A DNA stretch of 64,000 nucleotides from Phyllobacterium trifolii (GCF_014192095.1 NZ_JACHXN010000004.1:62001-126000), one strand, 5' to 3'; counted from the stretch's first letter, positions 36,829 to 46,723 are shown. Numbers and translations are program-made. Notes: generated by a model from the sequence alone, not told the origin.

Positions 36829-37141
36829 AGGCTTTCTTCGTACGACCAGAAGCCGCTGGTTTTTCAGGAGTATCGCTCGACGCCTTGCCCTTCTGGCCTA
36901 CAAGCGCCTCCAGCGCCTCGATGCGCGCAAGTAGTGCAGTGTTTTCCGCCCTCGCCCGGATAGCCATCTCGCGCACAGCTTCAAAGTCTTCGCGCTGAAC
37001 GACATCCATCGTGTTGAGCAAGCGTTCGGCTTGACCGCGGAATGCGGTCTCGACTTCGCGCCGCACACCCTGAGCAGCACCCGCTGCATCGGTCACGAGC
37101 TTTGCCAGTTCATCAAGAACGCGGTTTGATCCATTGGTCAT
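36827..37141 (-). CDS. ubiK: ubiquinone biosynthesis accessory factor UbiK (BMFP family)
   Basis: A 104-residue small coiled-coil protein. SNRVLDELAKLVTDAAGAAQG starts it and FRGQAERLLNTMDVVQREDFEAVREMAIRARAEN is the BMFP core; the C-terminus is a short coiled coil (LLARIEALEALVG) ending in a basic tail. Trimeric BMFP/YqiC proteins support ubiquinone assembly on the inner membrane in E. coli and Salmonella. The ATG at 37141 follows AAAGGTGTCCGCCG. Divergent from lgt. Confidence 0.88.
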   Translation of the reverse strand: MTNGSNRVLDELAKLVTDAAGAAQGVRREVETAFRGQAERLLNTMDVVQREDFEAVREMAIRARAENTALLARIEALEALVGQKGKASSDTPEKPAASGRTKKA

Positions 37142-37309
37142 CGGCGGACACCTTTCTCGTTTCCCAATCAAATAATCGCCGCGCCTGGCGATTGCAAGCA
37201 AGTTGGCATTGGATCGGCGACGCACAAATGTTACCGGAGGAGAAACTTGACGCTGTTCTTGCCCTCGCGCATGGTCCCGCCAAATTGAATCGCGACTATG
37301 GAGTGCCTT

Positions 37310-38161
37310 GTGAGCGAAATACTTCTACCGACATTTGCCGCGATCGCATTTCCCAACATCGATCCCGTAATATTCACCTTGGGCCCGCTATCGGTGCACT
37401 GGTACGGCCTCGGCTATGTGGCCGGCATTCTATTTGCCTGGTGGTACGCCAAGAAGCTCATCAGCAAGCCTCGGCTTTGGGCAAACAATACACCACCGAT
37501 GAAGCCTGCGGACCTAGACGATTTCGTCCTGTGGGCAGCGCTCGGTGTCGTTCTTGGCGGACGCATCGGCTATATATTGTTCTACGATTTTGCCCGTTAT
37601 ATTGCTCATCCGCTCGACATGTTCAAAGTCTGGGAAGGCGGCATGTCGTTCCATGGTGGCATGCTCGGCACTATTCTCGCCATGGTGCTCTTTGCCCGCT
37701 CACGCCGGATCAACGTCTACAGCATGCTCGATACGATTGCCGCAGGCGTGCCTGTCGGTCTGGGGCTTGTACGCGTTGCCAATTTCATCAACAGCGAGTT
37801 ATGGGGCCGGCCGACCGATGTTCCCTGGGGCATGGTCTTCCCGACAGGCGGTCCGTTCGTGCGCCATCCGAGCCAACTCTATGAAGCAGGACTTGAGGGA
37901 ATCGTATTGTTCACGGTTTTGGCTCTATTGATCTTCTATGGCCGCAAACTGAAAAGCCCGCGATTTATCGGCGGAACATTCGTTACGCTCTACGGGCTAT
38001 CGCGCATTTTCGTCGAGTTTTTCCGGGAGCCAGATGCGCAACTTGGTTACCTTTATGGCAGCTGGCTAACGATGGGGATGGTGCTTTCCGTTCCTATGGT
38101 CCTCGTCGGGCTGGCATTCATCTTGTCTGCCCGCAACCCCGAGGTGGCGACCGGGCGATGA
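37310..38161 (+). CDS. lgt: prolipoprotein diacylglyceryl transferase
   Basis: A 283-residue inner-membrane enzyme transferring diacylglycerol from phosphatidylglycerol to the lipobox cysteine. Seven hydrophobic segments; the catalytic [32 protein letters not shown], and the Lgt signature [19 protein letters not shown] are intact. GTG at 37310 is preferred because GGAG sits six bases ahead; ATG at 37298 is in frame. Overlaps the next gene as ATGA. Two lipoprotein substrates are seen in the window (11137 and 41314). Confidence 0.95.
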   Translation: MSEILLPTFAAIAFPNIDPVIFTLGPLSVHWYGLGYVAGILFAWWYAKKLISKPRLWANNTPPMKPADLDDFVLWAALGVVLGGRIGYILFYDFARYIAHPLDMFKVWEGGMSFHGGMLGTILAMVLFARSRRINVYSMLDTIAAGVPVGLGLVRVANFINSELWGRPTDVPWGMVFPTGGPFVRHPSQLYEAGLEGIVLFTVLALLIFYGRKLKSPRFIGGTFVTLYGLSRIFVEFFREPDAQLGYLYGSWLTMGMVLSVPMVLVGLAFILSARNPEVATGR

Positions 38162-39240
38162 ATCTCGGGCAACGCATCATCAGGCAAATCGAGGCCAATG
38201 GCCCGATGAGCGTCGCTGACTATATGGCCATGTGTCTGTTCGATCGCGACGCGGGGTATTACACAACGCGCGAACCATTCGGCAAAGATGGCGATTTCAT
38301 CACGGCGCCCGAGATTAGCCAGATGTTCGGCGAACTCGTGGGTGTCTGGTGTGTCAACGCTTGGCAAGCGCTTGGGTCGCCCGAAGATTTCGTTCTCTGC
38401 GAATTTGGGCCTGGACGCGGCACACTTATGAAAGATCTCATCCGCACGGCCGACAAGATCGCACCGGATTTTATCGCTGCCGCTAAAATCCATATGGTGG
38501 AAATCAGCGAGCGGTTGACCCGGATTCAGCAAGAGACGCTAGGAAAGCACAGCGGTGCGATCGTCTGGGAAAAGAACTTTAGCGGTATAACATCCGGCCC
38601 GCTAATTACCATCGCCAATGAGCTTTTCGATGCCATCCCCTCACGTCAATATGTGAAGACGAAAGGGCGTTTTGTCGAACGCGTGCTTGCGCTCGATGCA
38701 GAGCAAAACCTTGTCTTTGCTGCCGGTTCCGGCTCGATTGAGGCAGCGCTGCTTCCGCCGGGCAATGACATCGCTCCGGAAGGGAGTATTTTCGAGATTG
38801 CTCCGGCCCGCAATGCCCTCATGCAGGAAATTGCAGCGCGTATTCATCATGAACGAGGCGCAGCGCTGTTGTTCGACTACGGACATTTGCAACCGGGCTT
38901 TGGCGATACGTTGCAAGCGCTGAGCCACCATAACTCTGTCGATGTCCTGCATATTCCCGGCGCAGCCGACCTCACCACCCATGTGGATTTTCGTGCTCTC
39001 GCGCTGGCCGCCCGCAGTGAAGGTTGTAAGACCAGTGCGATGACGCAAGGCGATTTTTTGCTGGCCATGGGTTTGCTTGATCGCGCCGGAGCGCTTGGCC
39101 AACATAAGTCGGTGGAGGTCCAGGAACAAATTGGGGTAGACGTTGAACGTTTAGTGAGCCCGGAACAGATGGGAACATTGTTCAAGGTGCTGTGTTTAAG
39201 CGATCCCGCAACACATGTTTTCCCATTCGAAGCGAAATAA
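38158..39240 (+). CDS. MidA/NDUFAF7-type SAM-dependent methyltransferase
   Basis: A 360-residue class I methyltransferase of the family that in mitochondria methylates an arginine of complex I subunit NDUFS2. [46 protein letters not shown] is the family N-terminal block (shown in part at residues 15-60), ELGPGRG-like [13 protein letters not shown] is the SAM motif, and ISGGP...[15 protein letters not shown] follows. Starts inside the last codons of lgt (ATGA), so coupled. Confidence 0.88.
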   Translation: MNLGQRIIRQIEANGPMSVADYMAMCLFDRDAGYYTTREPFGKDGDFITAPEISQMFGELVGVWCVNAWQALGSPEDFVLCEFGPGRGTLMKDLIRTADKIAPDFIAAAKIHMVEISERLTRIQQETLGKHSGAIVWEKNFSGITSGPLITIANELFDAIPSRQYVKTKGRFVERVLALDAEQNLVFAAGSGSIEAALLPPGNDIAPEGSIFEIAPARNALMQEIAARIHHERGAALLFDYGHLQPGFGDTLQALSHHNSVDVLHIPGAADLTTHVDFRALALAARSEGCKTSAMTQGDFLLAMGLLDRAGALGQHKSVEVQEQIGVDVERLVSPEQMGTLFKVLCLSDPATHVFPFEAK

Positions 39241-39303
39241 ATTCTGGCAATTGACTTCAATCGATTGCTCAACCACCATCCGCTCCCTTGAAAGGCATTC
39301 GGT

Positions 39304-40095
39304 ATGACAACGTCAGACAAACCAGCACCGCTACGTTCCTCCTTGCTGGGATCCCCTGAAAAAGACCGAATCGCTCATGGTTTCTTTACTCGCAAAGGCG
39401 GCGTGTCGGACGGCATCTATCGCGGCCTGAATGTAGGCAGCGGTTCAAATGACGATCAGGATCGCGTCAAGGAGAATCGCAGGCGCGTGGCTGAATCGCT
39501 CGGCGCTCCCCTATCACAGCTTGTCACCGTCCATCAGGTTCATTCATCCGATGTCATCACCGTGACGACACCGCTAAATGGGGACAGACCCAAGGCCGAC
39601 GCCATTGTGACCGCCACACCCGGCATCGTCATTGGTGCTCTTTCTGCTGATTGCGGTCCCATCCTTTTTGCCGACACCGAGGCAAAAGTGGTGGCCGCAG
39701 CGCATGCCGGCTGGCGCGGAGCCATCGACGGCATTCTCGAAAACACTGTTGACGCGATGATTGCCCTGGGCGCACATCGCGACCGGATCCAGGCTGTTCT
39801 CGGCCCAACGATCGGGCCCGACAATTACGAAGTGGGAGGAGAGTTCTATGACCAGTTCGTTGGAACTGAACCCTCTTATCGAAGGTTTTTCCGCGACTCG
39901 GCCAATAATGGTCACAAGATGTTTGACCTATGGGCCTTTATCACCACGCGGCTGGAACGTGCCGGGGTAGAAGCCTCCGGGCTTCAACAGTGCACCTACG
40001 CGGATGAGGAGCAGTTTTTCTCCTACCGCCGGACGACCCACCGCAAGGAAGCTGACTACGGCCGGCAGATATCAGCGATTACGATCACGGAGTAA
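39304..40095 (+). CDS. pgeF: peptidoglycan editing factor PgeF (laccase-domain, YfiH family)
   Basis: A 263-residue copper/zinc-site protein that in E. coli removes wrongly inserted serine from peptidoglycan precursors and has purine-nucleoside activity in homologues. HGFFTRKGGVSDGIYRGLNVG, TVHQVHSSDV, SADCGPILFAD, AAHAGWRGAIDGILENTV and LQQCTYADEEQFFSYRR carry the metal-site His and Cys residues. Cytoplasmic. Four bases separate it from the M24 gene; lgt-midA-pgeF-M24 looks like one operon. Confidence 0.92.
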   Translation: MTTSDKPAPLRSSLLGSPEKDRIAHGFFTRKGGVSDGIYRGLNVGSGSNDDQDRVKENRRRVAESLGAPLSQLVTVHQVHSSDVITVTTPLNGDRPKADAIVTATPGIVIGALSADCGPILFADTEAKVVAAAHAGWRGAIDGILENTVDAMIALGAHRDRIQAVLGPTIGPDNYEVGGEFYDQFVGTEPSYRRFFRDSANNGHKMFDLWAFITTRLERAGVEASGLQQCTYADEEQFFSYRRTTHRKEADYGRQISAITITE

Positions 40096-40099
40096 GAGT

Positions 40100-41251
40100 A
40101 TGGCCCTCCATTTCGAACCGGAAGAATTTGCTGCGCGCCGTGACCGGCTCATGATGGTCATGACCGAGCAGAAGCTTGATGCGGTCTTGCTGTTTGCCCA
40201 AGAAAGTATGTACTGGCTCACCGGCTACGACACCTTTGGCTTCTGTTTCTTCCAATGTCTGGTCGTCAAGGCAGATGGCAGCAACGTGTTGATGACCCGT
40301 TCTGCGGATTTGAGACAAGCGCGGCAAACTTCGAACATCGAAAATATCATAGTATGGGCAGACCGCGACAACGCTAATCCCGCAGCCGATTTGCGCGAAC
40401 TTCTCAATGATCTCGATCTGCTTGGTTGCCGTATTGGTATCGAATACCAGACTCATGGACTCACCGCCGCCAACGGCCGGAAGCTTGACGAACAGCTAAC
40501 AGCATTCGGGCAACTCGTCGACATATCAGGCATTGTCGACAAGTTGCGCGTGCTCAAAAGCCCAGCCGAAATCGTCTTTAGCCGCAGAGCCGCGGAACTG
40601 AGCGACGAAGCGCTCAATGCAGCGCTCAAACTGGTGAAAGCCGGTGCAGATGAAGGCGTGATACTTGCTGCCATGCAATCGGCAATCTTTGCAGGCGGCG
40701 GCGATTATCCGGCCAACGAGTTCATCATTGGCTCGGGTGAAGACGCGCTTCTCTGCCGTTACAAGTCCGGGCGACGCAAGCTGACCAAAAATGATCAACT
40801 GACTTTGGAATGGGCCGGCGTCTATCGCCACTACCACGCCCCGATGATGCGCACGATATTAACCGGCAAGGCATCGAAACGGCACCAGGAGCTTTATGAC
40901 GCGGCACACGAAGCGCTTGAAGCTGTAGAAGCTGCGATGACGCCTGATTTCACTTTTGGCGATGTGTTCGATGCTCACGCCAAGGTGATGGAGGCGCATG
41001 AATTGACCCGCCATCGTCTCAACGCCTGCGGCTATTCGGTTGGTGCCCGCTTCACACCTTCCTGGATGGACATGCCGATGTTTTATTCCGGAAATCCCGA
41101 ACGTATCCATCCCGATATGACACTGTTTGCTCACATGATCATCATGGACTCCGATAGCAATACAGCCATGACGCTGGGCCGTACCTACCTTACGACGAAT
41201 GGTCAGGCGGAGCCGCTTTCCCGCCAATCTCTTGACTTGATCGTAAAATAA
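40100..41251 (+). CDS. M24-family (Xaa-Pro peptidase/creatinase-like) protein
   Basis: A 383-residue pita-bread-fold protein. An N-terminal creatinase domain (about 1-135; SMYWLTGYDTFGFCFFQCLVV) is followed by the M24 domain with FIIGSGEDALLCRY and an EWAGVYRHYHAPMMRT strand. In metal-dependent aminopeptidases the pattern is D-D-H-E-E; the first aspartate pair is not evident here (LEWAGVY replaces the D-x-G segment), so a non-metal creatinase- or hydrolase-like activity, e.g. ectoine-derivative type, is possible. ATG at 40100 follows CGGAGTAAGAGT. Substrate unknown. Confidence 0.85.
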   Translation: MALHFEPEEFAARRDRLMMVMTEQKLDAVLLFAQESMYWLTGYDTFGFCFFQCLVVKADGSNVLMTRSADLRQARQTSNIENIIVWADRDNANPAADLRELLNDLDLLGCRIGIEYQTHGLTAANGRKLDEQLTAFGQLVDISGIVDKLRVLKSPAEIVFSRRAAELSDEALNAALKLVKAGADEGVILAAMQSAIFAGGGDYPANEFIIGSGEDALLCRYKSGRRKLTKNDQLTLEWAGVYRHYHAPMMRTILTGKASKRHQELYDAAHEALEAVEAAMTPDFTFGDVFDAHAKVMEAHELTRHRLNACGYSVGARFTPSWMDMPMFYSGNPERIHPDMTLFAHMIIMDSDSNTAMTLGRTYLTTNGQAEPLSRQSLDLIVK

Positions 41252-41313
41252 AACTTTTGTCTGTTTTTGCTTGCAAATGAGCACATTGGTGACTCATGAC
41301 GGGGTTTGAGTAA

Positions 41314-41964
41314 ATGAAGTCTCGCAACTCACTGACATGTGTATTCGCAGTCCTGGCCGGTCTCACACTTGCAGCGTGTAATAGTTCAGAGTCCCCTATT
41401 GGCGTCACCAAAGCTGATCTACCCCCAGCACAGGGAAGCCAGACAACACCACCCGCGCCGGGAGCCACCGCAATACCAGGCGCTTCAGCGGGCATAAATG
41501 CACAAGCAACGGCCACACCGGGCACCGGTCCCGCAACCTCGAACACAACCACAACGGCATCTGGGGCCACCCAGACCGGGAAGCCGAGCGCCCAGCCCAC
41601 GGCAAAGTTGCGGTTTGCACCCATTGTTGGCGCACCTATCGCTGCGGCTACGCCACTATCGCAACGTCTGTCGGCACTTGCCAAGGAAAAAGGCATCACG
41701 CTCGGCACAGCCGGCGACACCGACAACACGCACATCATGAAGGGCTACTTTTCTGCTCTCCCCGATGGCAACCAGACGACGATCATCTACGTATGGGATG
41801 TACTTGATCCAGCCGGCACACGTCTGCACCGGATACAGGGTCAAGAAAAGGTACCTGGAGGAGGAACTGACCCGTGGAGCACCGTCCCCCCGAAGGTTAT
41901 GGAAGGCATCGCTGACAAGGCTATCCAAGGTTATATGACATGGGTATCAGGCGCCAAGACGTGA
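41314..41964 (+). CDS. low-complexity envelope lipoprotein, function unknown
   Basis: A 216-residue lipoprotein: signal peptide with lipobox LTLAAC (modified C22), then about 75 residues of Pro/Ala/Thr/Gln-rich linker, then a globular C-terminal domain (about 100-216) with PIVGAPIAAATPLSQRLSALAKEKGITL, MKGYFSALPDGNQTTIIYVWDVLD and WSTVPPKVMEGIADKAIQGY. The domain looks like a conserved Hyphomicrobiales lipoprotein family of unknown role. The residue after Cys is Asn, so outer-membrane sorting is expected. Single gene. Confidence 0.85.
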   Translation: MKSRNSLTCVFAVLAGLTLAACNSSESPIGVTKADLPPAQGSQTTPPAPGATAIPGASAGINAQATATPGTGPATSNTTTTASGATQTGKPSAQPTAKLRFAPIVGAPIAAATPLSQRLSALAKEKGITLGTAGDTDNTHIMKGYFSALPDGNQTTIIYVWDVLDPAGTRLHRIQGQEKVPGGGTDPWSTVPPKVMEGIADKAIQGYMTWVSGAKT

Positions 41965-42109
41965 CATATTTACACGTTTAAGGCGATATTCTCGCTGAAT
42001 TGTGTATGAATCTAGCGTGCCCGCTTGCAATGTGCGTCAGGGGCAGTAAAAGGCCCGCCATACCCTTTACTTTGGCTGCGCTCTGAAAAAGACGTGGAGA
42101 AAATACGGC

Positions 42110-43042
42110 ATGAAACTCTTCGCGGGCAATTCCAATCGGGTTCTTGCCGAATCTGTCGCCAAATATCTCAATATCCCTCTTGGCAAGGCCAGCGTCCGCC
42201 GTTTCGCCGACCAAGAGATTTTCGTCGAGATTCAGGAGAACGTTCGAGGCGAGGACGTCTTCGTCATGCAGTCGACTTCTTTTCCGGCAAACGATCATTT
42301 GATGGAATTGCTGATCATGATCGATGCGTTCCGCCGTTCGTCGGCAAAACGTATCACAGCCGTTCTTCCGTATTTCGGCTATGCCCGTCAGGATCGTAAG
42401 CCTGGCCCACGCACGCCGATTTCCGCAAAACTAGTGGCAAATCTGATCACCGAAGCAGGTGCAAATCGCGTCCTCACACTTGATCTGCACGCTGGCCAGA
42501 TTCAAGGCTTCTTCGATATCCCGACCGACAATCTCTATGCTGTTCCGGTCTTTGCCCGTGATGTTCGCGCACATTACGGCAAGTCGAATGTCATGGTCGT
42601 TTCGCCCGATGTCGGCGGTGTTGTACGCGCCCGGTCTCTGGCAAAACGCATCGATGCACAGCTCGCCATCGTCGATAAGCGACGCGATCGTCCCGGCGAG
42701 TCCGAAGTCATGAATGTCATCGGTGATGTGCGCGGCAAGGATTGCCTGTTGTTCGACGATATTGTCGATTCTGGCGGCACGCTATGCAACGCGGCCGAAG
42801 CGCTTCTTGCAAAGGGCGCGACCAGCGTCACCGCCTATATCACGCACGGCGTACTATCTGGCGGGGCCGCCGCCCGTATCGCCAGTTCGAAGCTCAAGGA
42901 ATTAGTCATTACCGATTCCATTCAGCCAACCCCTGCCATTGAAGCTGCACCCAATATTCGCGTGCTGTCGATTTCCGACCTGATCGGCGAAGCCGTCTCG
43001 CGAACGGCCTCGGAAGAGTCCGTTTCCAGCCTTTTCGATTAA
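42110..43042 (+). CDS. prs: ribose-phosphate pyrophosphokinase (PRPP synthetase)
   Basis: A 310-residue enzyme making PRPP from ribose-5-phosphate and ATP, feeding purine, pyrimidine, histidine and NAD synthesis. The two PRT-like domains are seen: [25 protein letters not shown] in the first, [14 protein letters not shown] as the flexible catalytic loop partner, and the PRPP-binding [13 protein letters not shown] (about 215-227). Length matches bacterial class I Prs. Nearby apt uses PRPP. Single gene; the 145 bases upstream hold no gene. Confidence 0.96.
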   Translation: MKLFAGNSNRVLAESVAKYLNIPLGKASVRRFADQEIFVEIQENVRGEDVFVMQSTSFPANDHLMELLIMIDAFRRSSAKRITAVLPYFGYARQDRKPGPRTPISAKLVANLITEAGANRVLTLDLHAGQIQGFFDIPTDNLYAVPVFARDVRAHYGKSNVMVVSPDVGGVVRARSLAKRIDAQLAIVDKRRDRPGESEVMNVIGDVRGKDCLLFDDIVDSGGTLCNAAEALLAKGATSVTAYITHGVLSGGAAARIASSKLKELVITDSIQPTPAIEAAPNIRVLSISDLIGEAVSRTASEESVSSLFD

Positions 43043-43150
43043 TCTTCCGGAACTGTCTGCCCCTCAGCAAGCAACAAACTTGCACATCTGTCGCCTTTCC
43101 GTTATAGAGCCGCCATCCGCGTAGACACCCTTGGAGGCAACGCGGAATGG

Positions 43151-43230
43151 AGCGGTCATTTCATCCGGTTGCGGGTGAGCGTGCGACCGCTTCATGTTTT
43201 TTGAACAGCCATCCACTGGCCTCAAAAAAC
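43151..43230 (+). promoter_or_regulatory. structured leader upstream of rplY
   Basis: Two stems lie in the 219-base gap before the L25 gene: AGCGGTC (43151-43157) with GACCGCT (43185-43191), followed by a T-rich CATGTTTTTTG, and then GTTTTTTGA (43196-43204) with TCAAAAAAC (43222-43230). The first plus T run looks like a terminator; the second stem would sequester that T run, a layout seen in attenuators. Confidence 0.45.
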
Positions 43231-43261
43231 ACTCCAGATTTGAACCTCGAAAGGAATTGCC

Positions 43262-43903
43262 ATGAGCGAAGCATACGAGCTCAAGGCCGAGGCGCGCGAA
43301 CGGGTTGGTAAGGGGTCCTCCCGGGAAATTCGCCGCAACGGTAAAGTGCCAGCTGTCATCTATGGTGACAAGCAGGCGCCAGTCTCTATTACCCTCGACT
43401 ACAAGACGCTGTACTACAAGATTCACGGCGGCGGTTTCAAGACGACAATTGCCAACATCCTTCTGGACGGCAAGTCGATTCAAGTCCTTCCCAAGGACTT
43501 CCAGCTTGATCCTGTCAGTGACAAGCCAGTACACGTCGACTTCCTGCGCGTATCGGCCAAGTCCATGGTGAACGTGCATGTACCGATCCACTTCCTCCAC
43601 GAGGAAGCTTCGCCTGGTATCAAGCGCGGTGGCGTACTCAACATCGTTCGTCACGATATTGAACTTCATGCCCCAGCCAACGCTATTCCAGATGCGATTG
43701 AAATCGACCTCACTGGCACGCAGATCGGCGACTCGATCCATATTTCTGCTGTTACTCTGCCTAAGGGTGTGACATCGGTTATTCATGATCGCGACTTCAC
43801 CATCGCGACGATTGCAGCTCCGGCTGTTCTCGCCGCTGAGGAAGAAACGACTGAAGCCGCACCAGCGGAAACCACTGAAACGGCGGAAAAAGAAGGCGAG
43901 TAA
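43262..43903 (+). CDS. rplY: 50S ribosomal protein L25/general stress protein Ctc
   Basis: A 213-residue long-form L25 (CTC type) that binds 5S rRNA. The N-terminal domain (about 1-95) has [25 protein letters not shown] and PVHVDFLRV; the C-terminal CTC extension carries [26 protein letters not shown]. It ends in an acidic Glu/Ala/Thr tail. AAAGGAATTGCC precedes the ATG. First gene of rplY-pth-ychF-maoC-maoC, with a structured leader ahead. Confidence 0.95.
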   Translation: MSEAYELKAEARERVGKGSSREIRRNGKVPAVIYGDKQAPVSITLDYKTLYYKIHGGGFKTTIANILLDGKSIQVLPKDFQLDPVSDKPVHVDFLRVSAKSMVNVHVPIHFLHEEASPGIKRGGVLNIVRHDIELHAPANAIPDAIEIDLTGTQIGDSIHISAVTLPKGVTSVIHDRDFTIATIAAPAVLAAEEETTEAAPAETTETAEKEGE

Positions 43904-43930
43904 TCGTCTTGTTTATTGGGAGCTAGGCAC

Positions 43931-44656
43931 GTGCTGCTTATCGCAGGTCTTGGCAATCCGGGCTCCCAATATGCTGCCAATCGGCATAACATTGGTTTTA
44001 TGGCGGCGGATGAAATACACCGCCGCCATAGTTTTTCTCCTTGGACCAAGAAGTTTCAGGCGCTGATCGCCGATGGTACCATCGAAGGCGAAAAGACTAT
44101 CCTGATCAAACCCCAGACATTCATGAATTTGTCCGGCCAAGCCGTTGGCGAGGCGATGCGTTTCTACAAACTGGCTTTAAGCGATCTCGTCGTCATCTAT
44201 GACGAGCTTGATCTGACCGCCGGCAAGGTACGTGTGAAGACCGGTGGCGGCTCAGGTGGTCACAATGGCATCAAATCCATTGATGCACACTGTGGCAAGG
44301 ATTATCGCCGCGTGCGCCTCGGTATTGGTCATCCCGGCGTTAAAGAAATGGTTAGCAATCATGTACTCGGCAACTTTGCCAAAGCGGACAGTGAATGGGT
44401 CGAACCATTGCTCGACGCGATTGCAACGAATGCAGGTCTACTCGCAAAAAAGGACGACGCCGGTTTTATGAACCGCGTTTCTCTGGCTCTCGGCGGAGGG
44501 AGCAAGATTGAGCGGGAAACGGGAGAAAAGCCTGTTGCAAAACCTGTCGGCCAAAGTCATATCCGGCAGGCTCGCCAGCAAAAGCCTGCTGTGAACATTC
44601 CAAAATCTGGCCCCATGGCGGATATGCTGAACAAGCTCTTCGGCAAGAAAGAATAA
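43931..44656 (+). CDS. pth: peptidyl-tRNA hydrolase
   Basis: A 241-residue enzyme freeing tRNA from aborted peptidyl-tRNA. [23 protein letters not shown] contains the catalytic-type H and N, then [16 protein letters not shown] and [12 protein letters not shown]. Compared with about 195 residues in E. coli it has a basic C-terminal tail of about 45 residues ([19 protein letters not shown]...). Start is GTG at 43931 behind GGGAGCTAGGCAC. It sits 27 bases after rplY, a classic rplY-pth pair. Confidence 0.94.
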   Translation: MLLIAGLGNPGSQYAANRHNIGFMAADEIHRRHSFSPWTKKFQALIADGTIEGEKTILIKPQTFMNLSGQAVGEAMRFYKLALSDLVVIYDELDLTAGKVRVKTGGGSGGHNGIKSIDAHCGKDYRRVRLGIGHPGVKEMVSNHVLGNFAKADSEWVEPLLDAIATNAGLLAKKDDAGFMNRVSLALGGGSKIERETGEKPVAKPVGQSHIRQARQQKPAVNIPKSGPMADMLNKLFGKKE

Positions 44657-44668
44657 GGATAGCGAATT

Positions 44669-45772
44669 ATGGGTTTCAAATGCGGCATCGTTGGTCTGCC
44701 CAATGTCGGCAAGTCGACGCTTTTCAACGCGCTGACCAAAACAGCAGCTGCCCAGGCTGCGAACTATCCGTTCTGCACGATCGAGCCCAATACGGGCGAA
44801 GTTGCAGTACCCGATCCGCGCCTGCAGGCAATCGCCAAGATCGGTAAATCGGCAAATATCGTGCCGACGCGTATCAGCTTCGTTGACATCGCCGGCCTCG
44901 TGCGTGGTGCGTCGAAGGGCGAAGGCCTCGGCAACCAGTTCTTGGCCAATATTCGCGAAGTCGACGCAATCGTCCATGTACTGCGCTGTTTCGAGGACGA
45001 CGATATCACGCATGTTGAGGGACGGATTGACCCCGTGTCCGATGCCGAGACGGTCGAAACAGAGCTGATGCTTTCGGATCTCGAAAGCCTCGAGCGTCGT
45101 ATCGTTCAGTTCCGCAAGCGAGCGAGCAGCAAGGACAAGGAGGCACTGACCGTTCTGCCCGTCATGGAGCAGGCGCTGGCGCTCTTGCAGGAAGGGCAGC
45201 CGGTTCGCTTTATGTTGAACGGTATTGCCTCAGAAGATTTGGTTATTCTCCAAGGATTGAACCTCCTGACATCAAAACCAGTGCTTTATGTCTGCAATGT
45301 TGGCGAAGAAGATGCAGCCACAGGCAATGAATATACGGAAGCCGTTGAGGAGATGGCGACGGGCCAAGGCGCTGAAACGGTTACTATTTCTGCTGCCATA
45401 GAAGCAGAAGTGGCGCAATTGCCGGAAGAGGAAGCGAAGGAATATCTGGACGCCATGAACCTTGACGAGCCCGGCCTCGACCGTCTCATACAGGCCGGAT
45501 ACAAACTCCTACACCTCATCACCTATTTCACGGTTGGGCCGAAGGAAGCCCGCGCATGGACGGTTCACCGCGGCTCGAAAGCACCGCAGGCGGCCGGTGT
45601 CATCCATACGGATTTCGAACGGGGCTTCATTCGGGCCCAGACGATCGCCTATAATGATTTCGTATCCCTTGGGGGCGAGGTGCCGGCAAAGGAAGCCGGC
45701 AAGGCGCGCGATGAAGGCAAGGAATATATCGTGCAAGACGGCGACATTATGCTGTTCAGGTTCAATACGTAA
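44669..45772 (+). CDS. ychF: redox-regulated ATPase YchF (OLA1 family)
   Basis: A 367-residue Obg-family P-loop protein that prefers ATP and binds ribosomes. GLPNVGKS (9-16) is G1; DIAGLVRGASKGEGLGNQFL is G3; the NKxD specificity motif is replaced by NVGEED, as expected for an ATPase. A coiled-coil insertion follows G3 and a TGS domain closes the protein (LITYFTVGPKEARAWTVHRG and AQTIAYNDFVSLGG). Twelve bases after pth. Confidence 0.95.
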   Translation: MGFKCGIVGLPNVGKSTLFNALTKTAAAQAANYPFCTIEPNTGEVAVPDPRLQAIAKIGKSANIVPTRISFVDIAGLVRGASKGEGLGNQFLANIREVDAIVHVLRCFEDDDITHVEGRIDPVSDAETVETELMLSDLESLERRIVQFRKRASSKDKEALTVLPVMEQALALLQEGQPVRFMLNGIASEDLVILQGLNLLTSKPVLYVCNVGEEDAATGNEYTEAVEEMATGQGAETVTISAAIEAEVAQLPEEEAKEYLDAMNLDEPGLDRLIQAGYKLLHLITYFTVGPKEARAWTVHRGSKAPQAAGVIHTDFERGFIRAQTIAYNDFVSLGGEVPAKEAGKARDEGKEYIVQDGDIMLFRFNT

Positions 45773-45786
45773 ACTTCAGGCAGAAG

Positions 45787-46254
45787 ATGAGCGAATACTC
45801 TCCCCGATACGCCTATGAGGATTTCACGATTGGCAGCGAATGGCCACTCGGATCGAAAATCGTAACGGCAGAGGAAATTATCGACTTCGCCAGCCAGTTC
45901 GACCCGCAACCTTTTCATCTCGATGAGGCGGCGGGCAAGGCGAGTATCCTGGGGGGCTTGGCTGCGTCCGGCTGGCATACCGTCTCGATGTTCATGCGCA
46001 TGCTGTGCGACGCATACCTTCTCGATTCCACATCCCAGGGCGCTCCAGGAATTGACTATGTAAAGTGGACGCAGCCGGTTCTTGCTGGCGACACACTCAC
46101 TGGAAAGACTACCATTCTCGACCGGCGCGTATCGAATTCGAAGCCCTCTTTAGGCTTCGTCAAGCTGCATCATTCGGTCTTCAACCAGGATGGTCTGGTT
46201 GTTTGCGAGCTCGAACATACCGCAATGTTCTCGCTAAGGGAGCCAGCCAAATGA
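45787..46254 (+). CDS. MaoC-family (R)-hydratase-like protein
   Basis: A 155-residue hot-dog hydratase. IIDFASQFDPQPFHLDEAAGKAS contains the D-x-x-H hydratase motif (DPQPFH), then GGLAASGWHTVSMFMRM and YVKWTQPVLAGDTLTG. Such proteins hydrate enoyl-CoA or accept dicarboxylic acyl groups. Start 14 bases past ychF. It overlaps the next MaoC gene by ATGA; the two are paralogues of equal size and likely form a heterodimer (inference). Confidence 0.9.
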   Translation: MSEYSPRYAYEDFTIGSEWPLGSKIVTAEEIIDFASQFDPQPFHLDEAAGKASILGGLAASGWHTVSMFMRMLCDAYLLDSTSQGAPGIDYVKWTQPVLAGDTLTGKTTILDRRVSNSKPSLGFVKLHHSVFNQDGLVVCELEHTAMFSLREPAK

Positions 46255-46721
46255 ACAGGATGGAACAGTTGGCAGGCGTCGAGCGCGACCTTGGAACACA
46301 TACATTCGAGGCGGGCGAAATCATTGCATTCGCGACCAAGTATGATCCCCAGCGTTTCCACGTTGATCCGGAAGCCGCCAAGAAAAGCAACTTTGGCGGG
46401 CTCTGCGCTTCTGGTTGGCATACTACCGCCGTTTGGATGCGGTTGAACGTCGAGGACATCAGGAACGAGGTTAAATCTGCAATCGCGCGCGGCGAACAGC
46501 CTCCACAATTTGGCCCCTCGCCCGGCTTTGAAAACCTTAAATGGCTGAAGCCTGTCTATGCTGGCGATACAATCCGCTTCACACGAACAATCAACAATAT
46601 TCGCGCCCTGAAATCGCGTCCAGGCTGGTCGATGATGCAGATGTCGTCAGCCGCCTACAACCAGGCGGGCGATAAAGTACTCGAATTCGACAGCGCTGCG
46701 CTCATAGCCCTGCCTGAATAG
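46251..46721 (+). CDS. MaoC-family (R)-hydratase-like protein
   Basis: A 156-residue paralogue of the gene before it. IIAFATKYDPQRFHVDPEAAKKS contains the catalytic D-x-x-x-x-H (YDPQRFH), followed by GGLCASGWHTTAVWMRL and NLKWLKPVYAGDTIRFT. The motif is intact in both copies, unlike many heterodimeric MaoC pairs where one partner is inactive. Starts on the ATGA overlap at 46251; last gene of the rplY operon. Convergent with apt. Confidence 0.9.
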   Translation: MNRMEQLAGVERDLGTHTFEAGEIIAFATKYDPQRFHVDPEAAKKSNFGGLCASGWHTTAVWMRLNVEDIRNEVKSAIARGEQPPQFGPSPGFENLKWLKPVYAGDTIRFTRTINNIRALKSRPGWSMMQMSSAAYNQAGDKVLEFDSAALIALPE

Positions 46722-46723
46722 CT

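Noticed and set aside
38641-39129. 162-codon minus-strand frame inside midA
   Set aside because: No ribosome-binding site, no recognisable domain, and fully inside a well-supported gene.
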